Positions 44,666 through 52,987 of a DNA stretch of 64,000 bases are shown piece after piece. The notes beneath the pieces were generated by a model, which ran no database searches, was not told where the DNA came from, and saw nothing but the letters and a program-made list of their open reading frames with translations. Every line of letters begins with the position of its first letter. Positions within the stretch are counted from its first letter, which is position 1. The stretch comes from Caballeronia concitans. GTDB lineage: Bacteria > Pseudomonadota > Gammaproteobacteria > Burkholderiales > Burkholderiaceae. The translations under genes were made by a program, and so were the position numbers. Location: positions 62,001 to 126,000 of the forward strand of contig NZ_FCNV02000014.1 of NCBI RefSeq assembly GCF_001544615.1. Reading direction: 5' to 3'.

Positions 44666-46846
44666 ATGTCCTTCCCGAGTACCGAAGTCGTTTATCGCCG
44701 CCATGCTTCGACGGCGGCGAGCGTGCTATTCCTGAGCCTCGTTCTTTCTGCCGGTGCTCGCGCGGATGAAAGCGATGCAGGCGCGCAACAGTTGAAGCCG
44801 GTCATCGTCAGGGCGGAAAAGCTGCCCGCGCCCGAAGAGCGCACGCCTGTCGCCATGAGCGTCTATGGCGATGCCTTCATCGACAGCACAGGCGTGAGCG
44901 ATATCAAGTCGCTTGCCACGATCGCGCCGGACCTGAGCTATGCGCAGGTGCAGACGGTCGTGCCCGTGCTGACGATTCGCGGCATCTCCAGTCGCGACAC
45001 GACCGAGGTCGGCGATCCGTCCGTGGTCGTCGTGACGGACGGCAGCTCGAACAATCGCCCGTATGCATTGAGCGCCACGCTCTACGATCTCGACCACATC
45101 TCGGTGCTGCGCGGACCGCAAGGCACGCTGTACGGGCGCAACGCGGTGGGCGGCATCGTCGATATCGTGACGGCGAAACCATCGCGCACTTTCGAGGGCC
45201 GCGCGTCCGTCGATCTCGGCAACTACGCGACGCGCAACCTGGAGGCGATGGTCAACGTTCCGATGAACGACGTCCTGCAGTTTCGCGTGGCCGCCATCTC
45301 GCGACGGCACGACGGCTATCTGAACAATGCGCCTCAGGCGGACGGTGACGACGAGAACACGCGCTCCGGACGGCTCTCCGTCGCGCTCGAGCCGACGTCG
45401 CATCTGCGCATGCTGTTCACCGCGCAACAGACGACATTGAAGGGCGTCGGCCCCGTCTCGCTCGATATTCCCTATATCTACGACGCGAACGGCAATGTCT
45501 CGCACGACAAGCCGCCCTTCCCGGCCGATCCGCGCACCTTCACGTATGCGACGCCGCAATCGCAAAGCATCGACGACACGACCGCGCGATGGACCGTCGC
45601 TTATGACTTCCGCAACGTCGAGCTGAGCTATATCGGCAGCTACGACAATCTGACCTGGCGTCACGCAGCAGACAGCAGCCCGAGTTTCGCCGAACCGGTG
45701 TCGTACCGGCAGAACGAGTTTCCGAAGACGCTGAATCAGGAAGTGCGCGTGAGCTCGCTCGGCAATGAGCGGTGGTCATGGCAAGCGGGCGTGTCGTACT
45801 TCAGAGAATCGTCATCGCTCAACAGCGCGAACGAATCGCCGTTCGACGGCGGCGTGTATCTGCCCACGCTCGCGTTCGCCTACGGCATCCGCACGACATC
45901 GACGGCGGCCTACGGCCAGTCGTCGTACCGCGTCACCGACAAGATCAAGCTGACCGCGGGCATCCGCGTCACCCGCGACGAAAAGAGCCGCGACGGCGAA
46001 TACTTCTACGCCAATTCGAACGAGCCGCCGTTCGTGTATACGCACGTGCCGCAGGACAACTCCGGCACCTGGTCGAAGCCGACGGTGCACCTCGCGGCCG
46101 AATACGCGCCCACCTCGGCGGTGATGAACTACATCCGCTACGACACCGGCTACAAGTCGGGCGGCTTCTCTTCGTCGGGATCGTATGCGCCGGAGACGCT
46201 GAGAGGCATCGAGATTGGCACGAAGTCGTTGTGGAATTCGCAGCGCGTGCAGATCAACGCGAGCGTCTTCGACTATGACTATTCGGGCCAGCAGATCTCG
46301 CAGCTCGTGCCGTTCGCGGACGGGCGCACGGGAACGAGCATCGTCAACGCGGGGCGCACGCGCATTTATGGCGCCGACGCCGATATCCGCGCGCTCGTCG
46401 ATCACGTCGGTCTGGTGACGCTATCGGTGGCGTGGCTGCACGCGCGCTTCACCGATTTCGTCGTCGACGACGGCAGCGGCCAGAATGTGCAGCTCGCCGG
46501 CAATGCGCCGCCGCAGAGCCCGGCGTTCACCGTCGGCTTCGGACTGGAACATGCGTGGACGACGGCGGCGGGACGCATCGTCGGCCGCGTGGACGCGAAG
46601 TTCCAGAGCGGCCAGCACTTCACGGTCTACAACTACGCGGACGATTACCAGAAGCCGTATCTGACCGCCGATCTCTCGGCGACCTGGATGCCGAACCGCA
46701 AGGACATCGAGTTGATGGCGTATGTCCGCAACGTGACGAATCAGCGTGTGTTCACGGCCGCCGAGGAGTACACGTTCGATGACTCGTACCGCTATGCGTT
46801 CGCCGCCCCGCGCACGTTCGGCGTGAAGGCGACTTACTTCTGGTGA
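44666..46846 (+). CDS. TonB-dependent outer-membrane receptor
   Basis: 726 aa. Signal peptide (about 1-33, ending AGARA), a TonB-box-like LKPVIVRAEK, then the plug domain (DIKSLATIAPDLSYAQ; VLTIRGISSRDTTEVGDPSVVVVTDG; ISVLRGPQGTLYGRNAVGGIVDIVT) and a 22-strand barrel ending in Phe-less ATYFW with a final Trp. It is of the class often called iron complex or vitamin B12 receptor; the sequence resembles the Sphingomonad-type receptors with SRDTTEVGDP-like loops. The ligand cannot be told. No tonB/exbBD or siderophore genes are nearby. A stem-loop sits on its stop codon. Confidence 0.9.
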   Translation: MSFPSTEVVYRRHASTAASVLFLSLVLSAGARADESDAGAQQLKPVIVRAEKLPAPEERTPVAMSVYGDAFIDSTGVSDIKSLATIAPDLSYAQVQTVVPVLTIRGISSRDTTEVGDPSVVVVTDGSSNNRPYALSATLYDLDHISVLRGPQGTLYGRNAVGGIVDIVTAKPSRTFEGRASVDLGNYATRNLEAMVNVPMNDVLQFRVAAISRRHDGYLNNAPQADGDDENTRSGRLSVALEPTSHLRMLFTAQQTTLKGVGPVSLDIPYIYDANGNVSHDKPPFPADPRTFTYATPQSQSIDDTTARWTVAYDFRNVELSYIGSYDNLTWRHAADSSPSFAEPVSYRQNEFPKTLNQEVRVSSLGNERWSWQAGVSYFRESSSLNSANESPFDGGVYLPTLAFAYGIRTTSTAAYGQSSYRVTDKIKLTAGIRVTRDEKSRDGEYFYANSNEPPFVYTHVPQDNSGTWSKPTVHLAAEYAPTSAVMNYIRYDTGYKSGGFSSSGSYAPETLRGIEIGTKSLWNSQRVQINASVFDYDYSGQQISQLVPFADGRTGTSIVNAGRTRIYGADADIRALVDHVGLVTLSVAWLHARFTDFVVDDGSGQNVQLAGNAPPQSPAFTVGFGLEHAWTTAAGRIVGRVDAKFQSGQHFTVYNYADDYQKPYLTADLSATWMPNRKDIELMAYVRNVTNQRVFTAAEEYTFDDSYRYAFAAPRTFGVKATYFW

Positions 46847-46866
46847 TGCGCGCGGCGGCGCGCATC
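46845..46866. terminator. Stem-loop between convergent receptor and oxidoreductase genes
   Basis: Perfect 9-bp arms GATGCGCGC and GCGCGCATC with a GGCG loop start at the stop codon of the receptor gene. No T tract follows, so it is either a non-classical terminator or an mRNA-stabilising hairpin. Confidence 0.5.
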
Positions 46867-46882
46867 GCGATGCGGATGAGCC

Positions 46883-47983
46883 TTACTCGGCGACCGCGTA
46901 CCGTTCCAGCCAGTGAGCATAGGGCGCGGGAAGCACCCACGACGGCCGGTCGATCTTCAACTTCTTCGCCGCGTGATACGGCCAGTGCGGATCGGCCAGA
47001 TGCGCGCGACCGATCATCACCAGATCGAGCTGCTCCTGCGACACGGCGCGTTCCGCGTTGACCGGCGAGTCGAAGCCCCAAGCCGAGGACACCGGAATCT
47101 TTGCCTCGCGCCGGACACGCTCCGCGACGGGCGCGAGAAACGCCGGCCCCCACGGAATGCTCGCCTTGGGCGTGGAGAATCCGATGCTCACGCTCAGCAT
47201 GTCGAGACCGTCGCTGCGCAGCGCCTTCACCAGATCGATCGACTCCTGCAGCGTCTCTTCATCGCGACCGTCGTATTCAATGACCCCGAAGCGCGCCGTG
47301 AGCGGCAGGCGCTCCGGCCATACTTCGCGGACCGCTTGATAAGTCTCGCGCAGGAAGCGGCCGCGACGGACGGCATCGCCGCCGTACTCGTCGTCTCGCT
47401 GATTCGCGTGGACGGAAAAGAAGCTCTGCGCCAGATAGCCGTGCGCAAAGTGCAACTCGAGCCACTCGAACCCGGCTTGTTTCGCGCGACGGGCGGCGGC
47501 TGCAAAATCCGCCTTGACCCGCTCGATGTCCGCGAGCGTCATTGCCTTGGGCAGCTTCGGCAAGTTGGCGCCGAATGCGATTGCCGACGGCGAGAGGGTG
47601 TCCCAGCCGCGCCGGTCGTCGGCGGCGATATGGTCGTCGCCTTCCCACGGGCGATTGGCGCTTGCCTTGCGTCCCGCGTGCGCGATCTGAATGCCCGGCA
47701 CGGCGCCGGCTGCCTTGATCGCAGCGGCGATGCGCGCCATTCCTTCGATTTGCGCATCGTCCCAGAGCCCGGTGCAGCCCGGCGTGATGCGGCCTTCCGG
47801 CGCGACGCCGGTGGCCTCGACGATCACGAGGCCCGCGCCGCCACGGGCGATGCTTGCGTAGTGTGCGAGATGCCAGTCGTTGACGAAGCCGTCGTTGGCG
47901 CGGTATTGGCACATCGGCGGAATGGCGATGCGATTGCGGAGCTTGACGTCTTTGAGTTCGATCGGTGAAAAGAGTGCGGACAT
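46883..47983 (-). CDS. NADH:flavin oxidoreductase, Old Yellow Enzyme family (YqjM-like)
   Basis: 366 aa. Begins SALFSPIELKDVKLRNRIAIPPMCQYRANDGFVNDWHLAHYASIARGGAGLVIVEATGV; the CQY and HLAHY motifs and the active-site HAGRKAS, WLELHFAHGYLAQSFFS and GRAHLADPHWPYHAA are those of YqjM/XenA-type OYEs. It binds FMN and reduces activated C=C bonds or nitro compounds with NAD(P)H. The start is ATG 47983; no clear ribosome site. It is convergent with the TonB-dependent receptor gene. The real substrate is unknown. Confidence 0.93.
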   Translation of the reverse strand: MSALFSPIELKDVKLRNRIAIPPMCQYRANDGFVNDWHLAHYASIARGGAGLVIVEATGVAPEGRITPGCTGLWDDAQIEGMARIAAAIKAAGAVPGIQIAHAGRKASANRPWEGDDHIAADDRRGWDTLSPSAIAFGANLPKLPKAMTLADIERVKADFAAAARRAKQAGFEWLELHFAHGYLAQSFFSVHANQRDDEYGGDAVRRGRFLRETYQAVREVWPERLPLTARFGVIEYDGRDEETLQESIDLVKALRSDGLDMLSVSIGFSTPKASIPWGPAFLAPVAERVRREAKIPVSSAWGFDSPVNAERAVSQEQLDLVMIGRAHLADPHWPYHAAKKLKIDRPSWVLPAPYAHWLERYAVAE

Positions 47984-48226
47984 AGTGTGTTCGGGTGAGC
48001 CCAGATCATGCGGAAGAGGAAGCATAAGGGTAAACGTGAATCTCTGCTCGGCACGCGGTCGCGAGACCGATTTCCCAGTCACGGCGTACAACGGGCGCAG
48101 TTCAATTCGAGGATGGCTGCGAATGACCGCGCGGTCCGTCCCATTTCATACGCACTACCAATTAACACCGTTGTGCAAACTCGTGTCGGAGCGATTGCAA
48201 CTCATAATCCGCCGATATCCGCCGGG

Positions 48227-49114
48227 CTATTCCAGCTCTTCAAAAAGCCAGTCCTGAAAGCTCTTCACTTTCGGCAGGTCCACCGACGACTTGAGTAAGT
48301 TCAGCGTATACCCATTCACGCTCAACCCGTCGAACCCGAACGGCGCGACGAGCTTTCCCGCATCGAGCTCGCGCTGCACGAGCAGCAGACTCTCCAGACA
48401 CACGCCGACTCCATCGACCGCCGCGCTGATCGCCATGAACGAGCGATCGAAGCGCGGTCCGCGCGAAATGTCGAGCGGCGTCTTCCGATGCATACGCATC
48501 CAGTCGCGCCATCCGACCAGACAATTCTCGCTGTGAATCAGCGTGTGATGCTTCAGGTCCGCCACCGTGCGAATCGGATGCTTCCCTTCCATCAGCGCCG
48601 GCGAACACAGCGGCACGATGGTCTCCGACGGCAGGTCGAGCACCAGCGTGCCCGCCGGTTGCAGCCTGCGCGCGCCGTATCGCAAGTCGATATCGACGGA
48701 CTCACGCGTCAGATCGACGGGATCGTTCGACGCATTCAGCCGCAAATCGATGTCCGGATGCCGCGACGAAAAGCGCGCGAGCCGCGGCATCAGCCATTGC
48801 GTGGCGAAGCTCGGCGTCGAATGCACGGTGAGGATGTCGCTCTTGGCCACGCGCCCGATGTCGCGCGTCGCCTTCTCGATGCGCGCGAACGCCGCGCCGA
48901 TCTCTTCCGCATAGTGCCGGCCGCTGTCGGTGAGGATCACCGCGCGATGCACGCGATGAAAGAGCCTCAGGCTCAACTGCTCTTCCAGCAGCTTGATCTG
49001 ATGGCTGATCGCGGACGGCGTCACGAACAGTTCCTCTGCTGCAAGCGCGAAAGAGGAGAGCCTCGCCGCCGCCTCGAACGCTTGTATGGACTTGAGCGTC
49101 ACGCGATTGTGCAT
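48227..49114 (-). CDS. LysR-family regulator (GcvA-like), module A
   Basis: 295 aa. Helix-turn-helix VTLKSIQAFEAAARLSSFALAAEELFVTPSAISHQIKLLEEQLSLRLFHR; effector domain with SFATQWLMPRLARFSSRHPDIDLRL typical of the GcvA subgroup. It is divergent from the first split-transketolase pair, and a 13-bp palindrome lies in the 143-bp gap, so it probably controls the operon from 49.26 to 57.87 kb. The second LysR at 57.9 kb has a comparable place before the second transketolase pair. Confidence 0.92.
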   Translation of the reverse strand: MHNRVTLKSIQAFEAAARLSSFALAAEELFVTPSAISHQIKLLEEQLSLRLFHRVHRAVILTDSGRHYAEEIGAAFARIEKATRDIGRVAKSDILTVHSTPSFATQWLMPRLARFSSRHPDIDLRLNASNDPVDLTRESVDIDLRYGARRLQPAGTLVLDLPSETIVPLCSPALMEGKHPIRTVADLKHHTLIHSENCLVGWRDWMRMHRKTPLDISRGPRFDRSFMAISAAVDGVGVCLESLLLVQRELDAGKLVAPFGFDGLSVNGYTLNLLKSSVDLPKVKSFQDWLFEELE

Positions 49115-49127
49115 TGCAGTGCTCGGA

Positions 49128-49140
49128 TGAATTCAATTCA
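49128..49140. promoter_or_regulatory. Putative LysR operator palindrome
   Basis: TGAATTCAATTCA: perfect 6-bp arms TGAATT and AATTCA around one base, 14 bp upstream of the LysR start codon in the divergent gap. A LysR autoregulation or activation site is the simplest reading. Confidence 0.45.
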
Positions 49141-49257
49141 ACGATGCGCCACTTTAATTCGTTTGAGCGCGGCTGTCTAAAGCAATACGCTTGAACCTAC
49201 TCACTGGCCGCCGCGTTCGAGGGAATACCCGGAGTCGCGCGGGCCGCCAATAAAACG

Positions 49258-50106
49258 ATGGAGACAACACGCGTGAACAACGACATCGCGCAACTCGCGG
49301 AGCATGCGCATCGCATTCGGCGCAACGCCCTTCTGATGGGCGAGGTGCAAGGCCAGGGCTATATCGGCCAGGCGCTCGATATCGCCGACGTGCTCGCGGT
49401 CGCCTATTTCGGCGCGATGAATCACCGCCCCGACGATCCCGCATGGGAAGAGCGCGATCGCTTTCTTCTGTCCAACGGTCACTACGCGATCGCGCTCTAC
49501 GCCGCGCTCTTCGAAGCGGGTGTGTTGCCCGAAGACGAACTCGAAACCTACGGCAGCGACGACAGCCGTTTGCCGATGTCCGGCATGGCGAGCTACACGC
49601 CCGGCATGGAAATGTCCGGCGGCTCGCTCGGTCAGGGCCTGACGATCGCAGTCGGCCGCTGTCTCGGTCTGAAGCGCAAGGGCTCAACATCCTTCGTCTA
49701 CACGCTTTTCTCCGACGGCGAACTCGATGAAGGCGCGATCTGGGAAGGCCTGATGTCCGCCGCGCACTGGAGACTCGACAACCTCATCGCCATCGTCGAT
49801 GTGAACAACCAGCAAGCCGATGGTCCCTCGACGCAGGTCATGGCATTCGAGCCGCTCGTCGAGAAGCTCGAAGCATTCGGCTGGTACACGCAACGCATCG
49901 ACGGCAACGACATCCGCGCCGTGAAAGCGGCATTCGACAACGCGCGCAACCTGAAGGAGGCGAAGCCGCGCATCATCGTGTGCGACACGAAGATGGGCTG
50001 CGGCGTGCCGTTCCTCGAGGAGCGCGAGAAGAATCACTTCATTCGCGTCGATCCGCACGAGTGGAAGCTCGCGCTCGAAGCGCTGGAACAAGGACGCCCG
50101 GCATGA
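49258..50106 (+). CDS. Split transketolase, N-terminal (TPP-binding) subunit, module A
   Basis: 282 aa. Contains the N-terminal transketolase domain: GEVQGQGYIGQALDIADVLAV, DRFLLSNGHYAIALYAAL, RLPMSGMASYTPGMEMSGGSLGQGLTIAVG and SDGELDEGAIWEGLMSAAH with VDVNNQQ. The usual GDG of the TPP/metal motif reads SDG (152-154). It must pair with the C-terminal subunit encoded next; the two overlap by ATGA. It is close to the paralogue at 58.9 kb. Start: ATG 49258, but GTG 49273 has GGAGA eight bases upstream and may be the true start. The reaction would be transfer of a C2 ketol unit; donor and acceptor are unknown. Confidence 0.88.
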   Translation: METTRVNNDIAQLAEHAHRIRRNALLMGEVQGQGYIGQALDIADVLAVAYFGAMNHRPDDPAWEERDRFLLSNGHYAIALYAALFEAGVLPEDELETYGSDDSRLPMSGMASYTPGMEMSGGSLGQGLTIAVGRCLGLKRKGSTSFVYTLFSDGELDEGAIWEGLMSAAHWRLDNLIAIVDVNNQQADGPSTQVMAFEPLVEKLEAFGWYTQRIDGNDIRAVKAAFDNARNLKEAKPRIIVCDTKMGCGVPFLEEREKNHFIRVDPHEWKLALEALEQGRPA

Positions 50107-51086
50107 ATACGCGACTGAAAACCTCCGCGATGATCGCGTCCATCGCAGGCGAAGGACAGGTCACGCGTTCCGCACCGTTCGGCCACGCACTCGCCGAACT
50201 CGCGCGCACGAATGCGAACGTCGTCGGCATGACGGCCGATCTCGGCAAGTACACGGACCTGCATGTCTTCGCGAACGCATTTCCCGAGCGCTATTACCAG
50301 ATGGGCATGGCCGAGCAACTGCTGATGGGCGCGGCCGCGGGCATGGCGCACGAAGGCGCGCAGCCGTTCGTCACGACCTATGCCGTGTTCGCGACGCGCC
50401 GCGCCTACGACTTCATCCATCAAACGATCGCGGAGGACAACCTCGACGTGAAGATCGTCGCCGCGCTGCCCGGACTCACGACCGGCTACGGTCCGAGCCA
50501 CCAGGCCGCCGAAGACCTCGCGCTGATGCGCGCGATGCCCAACATGACGGTCATCGACCCGTGCGATGCGCTCGACATCGAGCAGATGGTTCCGGCCATC
50601 GCCGCGCACAAGGGCCCGGTCTATGCGCGTCTGTTGCGCGGCAACGTGCCCGCCGTGCTCGACGAATACGGCTATCAGTTCGAACTCGGCAAAGCGAAGC
50701 TCTTGCGCGGCGGCAATGACGTGCTGATGATTTCCACCGGCATCATGACGATGCGCGCGCTCGAGACGGCCAAGGCCCTCCGGCAGGACAACGTCGACGT
50801 CGCCGTGCTGCACGTCCCGACGATCAAGCCGCTCGACACCGCGACGATCCTGCGCGAAGCGAAGCGCACCGGCCGCATGGTGGTCGTCACCGAAAACCAT
50901 ACGACGATCGGCGGACTCGGCGAAGCCGTCGCGCGCGCCCTGCTCGGCGCGGGCGTGACGCCGCCCTTCCGCCAGATCGCCCTGCCCGACGCGTTTCTCG
51001 ACGCGGGCGCGCTACCCACCTTGCACGATCGCTACGGCATCTCGACCGAAGCGATGTGCAACACCATCAAAGGCTGGCTCGGCTAA
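50103..51086 (+). CDS. Split transketolase, C-terminal subunit, module A
   Basis: 327 aa. Pyrimidine-binding domain with RSAPFGHALAELARTNANVVGMTADLGKYTDLHVFANAFPERYYQMGMAEQLLMGAAAGMA (Glu of MAEQ activates TPP), PFVTTYAVFATRRAYDFIHQ, GLTTGYGPSHQAAEDLALMRAMPNMTV, then the transketolase C-terminal domain with ISTGIMTMRALETA and HVPTIKPLD. It is coupled to the N-terminal subunit gene by the ATGA overlap. The GYGPSHQ loop, with His next to the active site, is kept in both paralogues. Confidence 0.9.
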   Translation: MNTRLKTSAMIASIAGEGQVTRSAPFGHALAELARTNANVVGMTADLGKYTDLHVFANAFPERYYQMGMAEQLLMGAAAGMAHEGAQPFVTTYAVFATRRAYDFIHQTIAEDNLDVKIVAALPGLTTGYGPSHQAAEDLALMRAMPNMTVIDPCDALDIEQMVPAIAAHKGPVYARLLRGNVPAVLDEYGYQFELGKAKLLRGGNDVLMISTGIMTMRALETAKALRQDNVDVAVLHVPTIKPLDTATILREAKRTGRMVVVTENHTTIGGLGEAVARALLGAGVTPPFRQIALPDAFLDAGALPTLHDRYGISTEAMCNTIKGWLG

Positions 51087-51121
51087 GCCTTCATCGACAA
51101 CAACCACTGGAGATTCAAATC

Positions 51122-51886
51122 ATGTCAGAGTCGCGTCTTCTCGAAGGCAAGGTCGCCGTCATTTCCGGAGCGGCATCGCCGCGCGGGATCGGCATGGCGA
51201 CGGCGCGCATGTTCGCGAAGCACGGCGCGAAAGTCGCCATTCTCGATCTCGACGAAGCCGCCGCGCGCGAAGCGGCCGGCAGCATCGGCCCGGAACATCG
51301 CGGCTATGTCTGCAACGTGACCGACCGCGCCGCGTGCGACGCCGCCGTGGATCGCATCGTCACGGACTTCGGCGGCATCGACATTCTCATCAACAACGCG
51401 GGCGTCACGCAGGCCGCGAAGCTGCTCGACATCGACTCCGAAAGCTGGGACCGCATTCTCGACGTGAACCTGCGCGGCGTGCTGTATCTGTCGCAAGCCG
51501 TCGTCCCGGTGATGAAGCGCAACGGCGGCGGCTCGATCGGCTGCATGTCGTCGGTATCGGCGCAGCGCGGCGGCGGCATTCTCGGCGGCCCGCACTATTC
51601 CGCCGCGAAGGCAGGCGTGCTCGGTCTCGCCAAGGCGATGGCGCGCGAGTTCGGCGTCGACGGCATCCGCGTGAATTGCGTGACGCCGGGCCTCATTCAG
51701 ACCGACATCAACGCCGGCAAGATCAGCGACGAAAAACGCGTCGAGATTCTCGCCGGCATTCCGCTCAATCGTCTGGGCGTGCCCGACGACGTCGCCGGCG
51801 CATTTCTCTTTCTCTCCGCGCCGATTTCCTCGTACATTACGGGCGCCGTCATCGACGTGAACGGAGGCATGCTGATTCACGGTTGA
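51122..51886 (+). CDS. Short-chain dehydrogenase/reductase
   Basis: 254 aa classical SDR: cofactor motif SGAASPRGIGMATA (15-28), Asp42 region AILDLDE suggesting NAD preference, NNAGVT (91-96), catalytic Ser near 143-144 and YSAAK (Tyr159, Lys163), and the C-terminal TGAVIDVNGGMLIHG. It lies 35 bp after the split transketolase and 60 bp before the TRAP receptor gene, so it probably oxidises or reduces the pathway's hydroxyl substrate. Substrate unknown. Confidence 0.92.
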   Translation: MSESRLLEGKVAVISGAASPRGIGMATARMFAKHGAKVAILDLDEAAAREAAGSIGPEHRGYVCNVTDRAACDAAVDRIVTDFGGIDILINNAGVTQAAKLLDIDSESWDRILDVNLRGVLYLSQAVVPVMKRNGGGSIGCMSSVSAQRGGGILGGPHYSAAKAGVLGLAKAMAREFGVDGIRVNCVTPGLIQTDINAGKISDEKRVEILAGIPLNRLGVPDDVAGAFLFLSAPISSYITGAVIDVNGGMLIHG

Positions 51887-51946
51887 AACGCGCGGCATCG
51901 AATAACAACACTTATATCGACATCACCCGGTTTGGAGGAGCACACC

Positions 51947-52987
51947 ATGACCACTCGCACGAAAGACAGCGGCATCGACCGGCGTACGTTCCTGAAGACG
52001 GGCGCGACCATCGCCGCGGCCGCTCCGCTGTTCGCCATCACGACGCGCCGCGCATCGGCGGCCGAGTTCTCGTACAAGCTCGCGACGGGTCAGGACCCGA
52101 CGCATCCGGTGAACATTCGCGGCCAGCAGGCCTGCGACAAGATCCGCGAAGCGACCGGCGGCAGGCTCGACATCAAGCTCTTTCCCGCCAATCAGCTCGG
52201 CTCCGACACCGACCTGCTCTCGCAGGTGCGCAGCGGCGGCGTCGAGTTCTTCAATCTCGCATCGTCGATTCTCGCGACACTCACGCCCGCCGCCGGCATC
52301 GTCAACACGGGCTTCGCGTTTCCCGACTACGACACCGTCTGGAAAGCCATGGACGGCGATCTCGGCGGTTATATCCGCCAGCAGATCGAGAAGTCGGGAA
52401 TCATCGCGGTGTCGAAGCCGTGGGACAACGGCTTTCGGCAAGTGAGTTCGTCCACGCGCGTCGTGAAGACGCCCGCCGATCTGAAGGGCTTCAAGATTCG
52501 CGTGCCGCAAGCGCCGATGCTCACGTCGCTCTTCAAGTCGCTCGATGCCGGTCCCGCGCCGATCAACTTCAACGAACTGTATTCCGCGTTGCAGACGGGC
52601 GTGGTCGAAGGTCAGGAAAACCCGTTGCCGATCATCGCGACGGCGAAGCTCTACGAAGTGCAGAAGTCCATCAGCCTCACGTCGCACGTGTGGGACGCGT
52701 ACTGGATTCTCGGCAACCGCCGCGCGTGGGAGAAGCTGCCCGCCGACATGCGCGCGATCGTCACGCGCGAGTTCGAAGCGGCCGGCATGAATCAGCGCGC
52801 GGATATCGCGAAGCTAAATTCGAGCCTGCGCGACGACCTGAAGGGCAAGGGCATCAACATCGTCGAGGTAGATCGTGAAGCGTTCCGCGGCGCGCTGAAG
52901 AAAACGAGCTTCTATACCGACTGGAAATCGAAGTACGGCGAGCAAGGCTGGGGCGTGCTCGAAAAGTACACCGGCAAACTGGTATGA
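51947..52987 (+). CDS. TRAP transporter solute-binding protein (DctP family)
   Basis: 346 aa with a twin-arginine type signal (DRRTFLKTGATIAAAAPLFAI) and mature start near AAEFSYKLATG. DctP features are HPVNIRGQQACDKIREATGGRLDIKLFPANQLG, the ligand-carboxylate Arg in LKGFKIRVPQ, and NFNELYSALQTGVVEGQENPLPII. It captures a carboxylate-bearing substrate in the periplasm. GGAGGAG lies eight bases before the ATG. It overlaps the membrane gene that follows by ATGA. Confidence 0.93.
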   Translation: MTTRTKDSGIDRRTFLKTGATIAAAAPLFAITTRRASAAEFSYKLATGQDPTHPVNIRGQQACDKIREATGGRLDIKLFPANQLGSDTDLLSQVRSGGVEFFNLASSILATLTPAAGIVNTGFAFPDYDTVWKAMDGDLGGYIRQQIEKSGIIAVSKPWDNGFRQVSSSTRVVKTPADLKGFKIRVPQAPMLTSLFKSLDAGPAPINFNELYSALQTGVVEGQENPLPIIATAKLYEVQKSISLTSHVWDAYWILGNRRAWEKLPADMRAIVTREFEAAGMNQRADIAKLNSSLRDDLKGKGINIVEVDREAFRGALKKTSFYTDWKSKYGEQGWGVLEKYTGKLV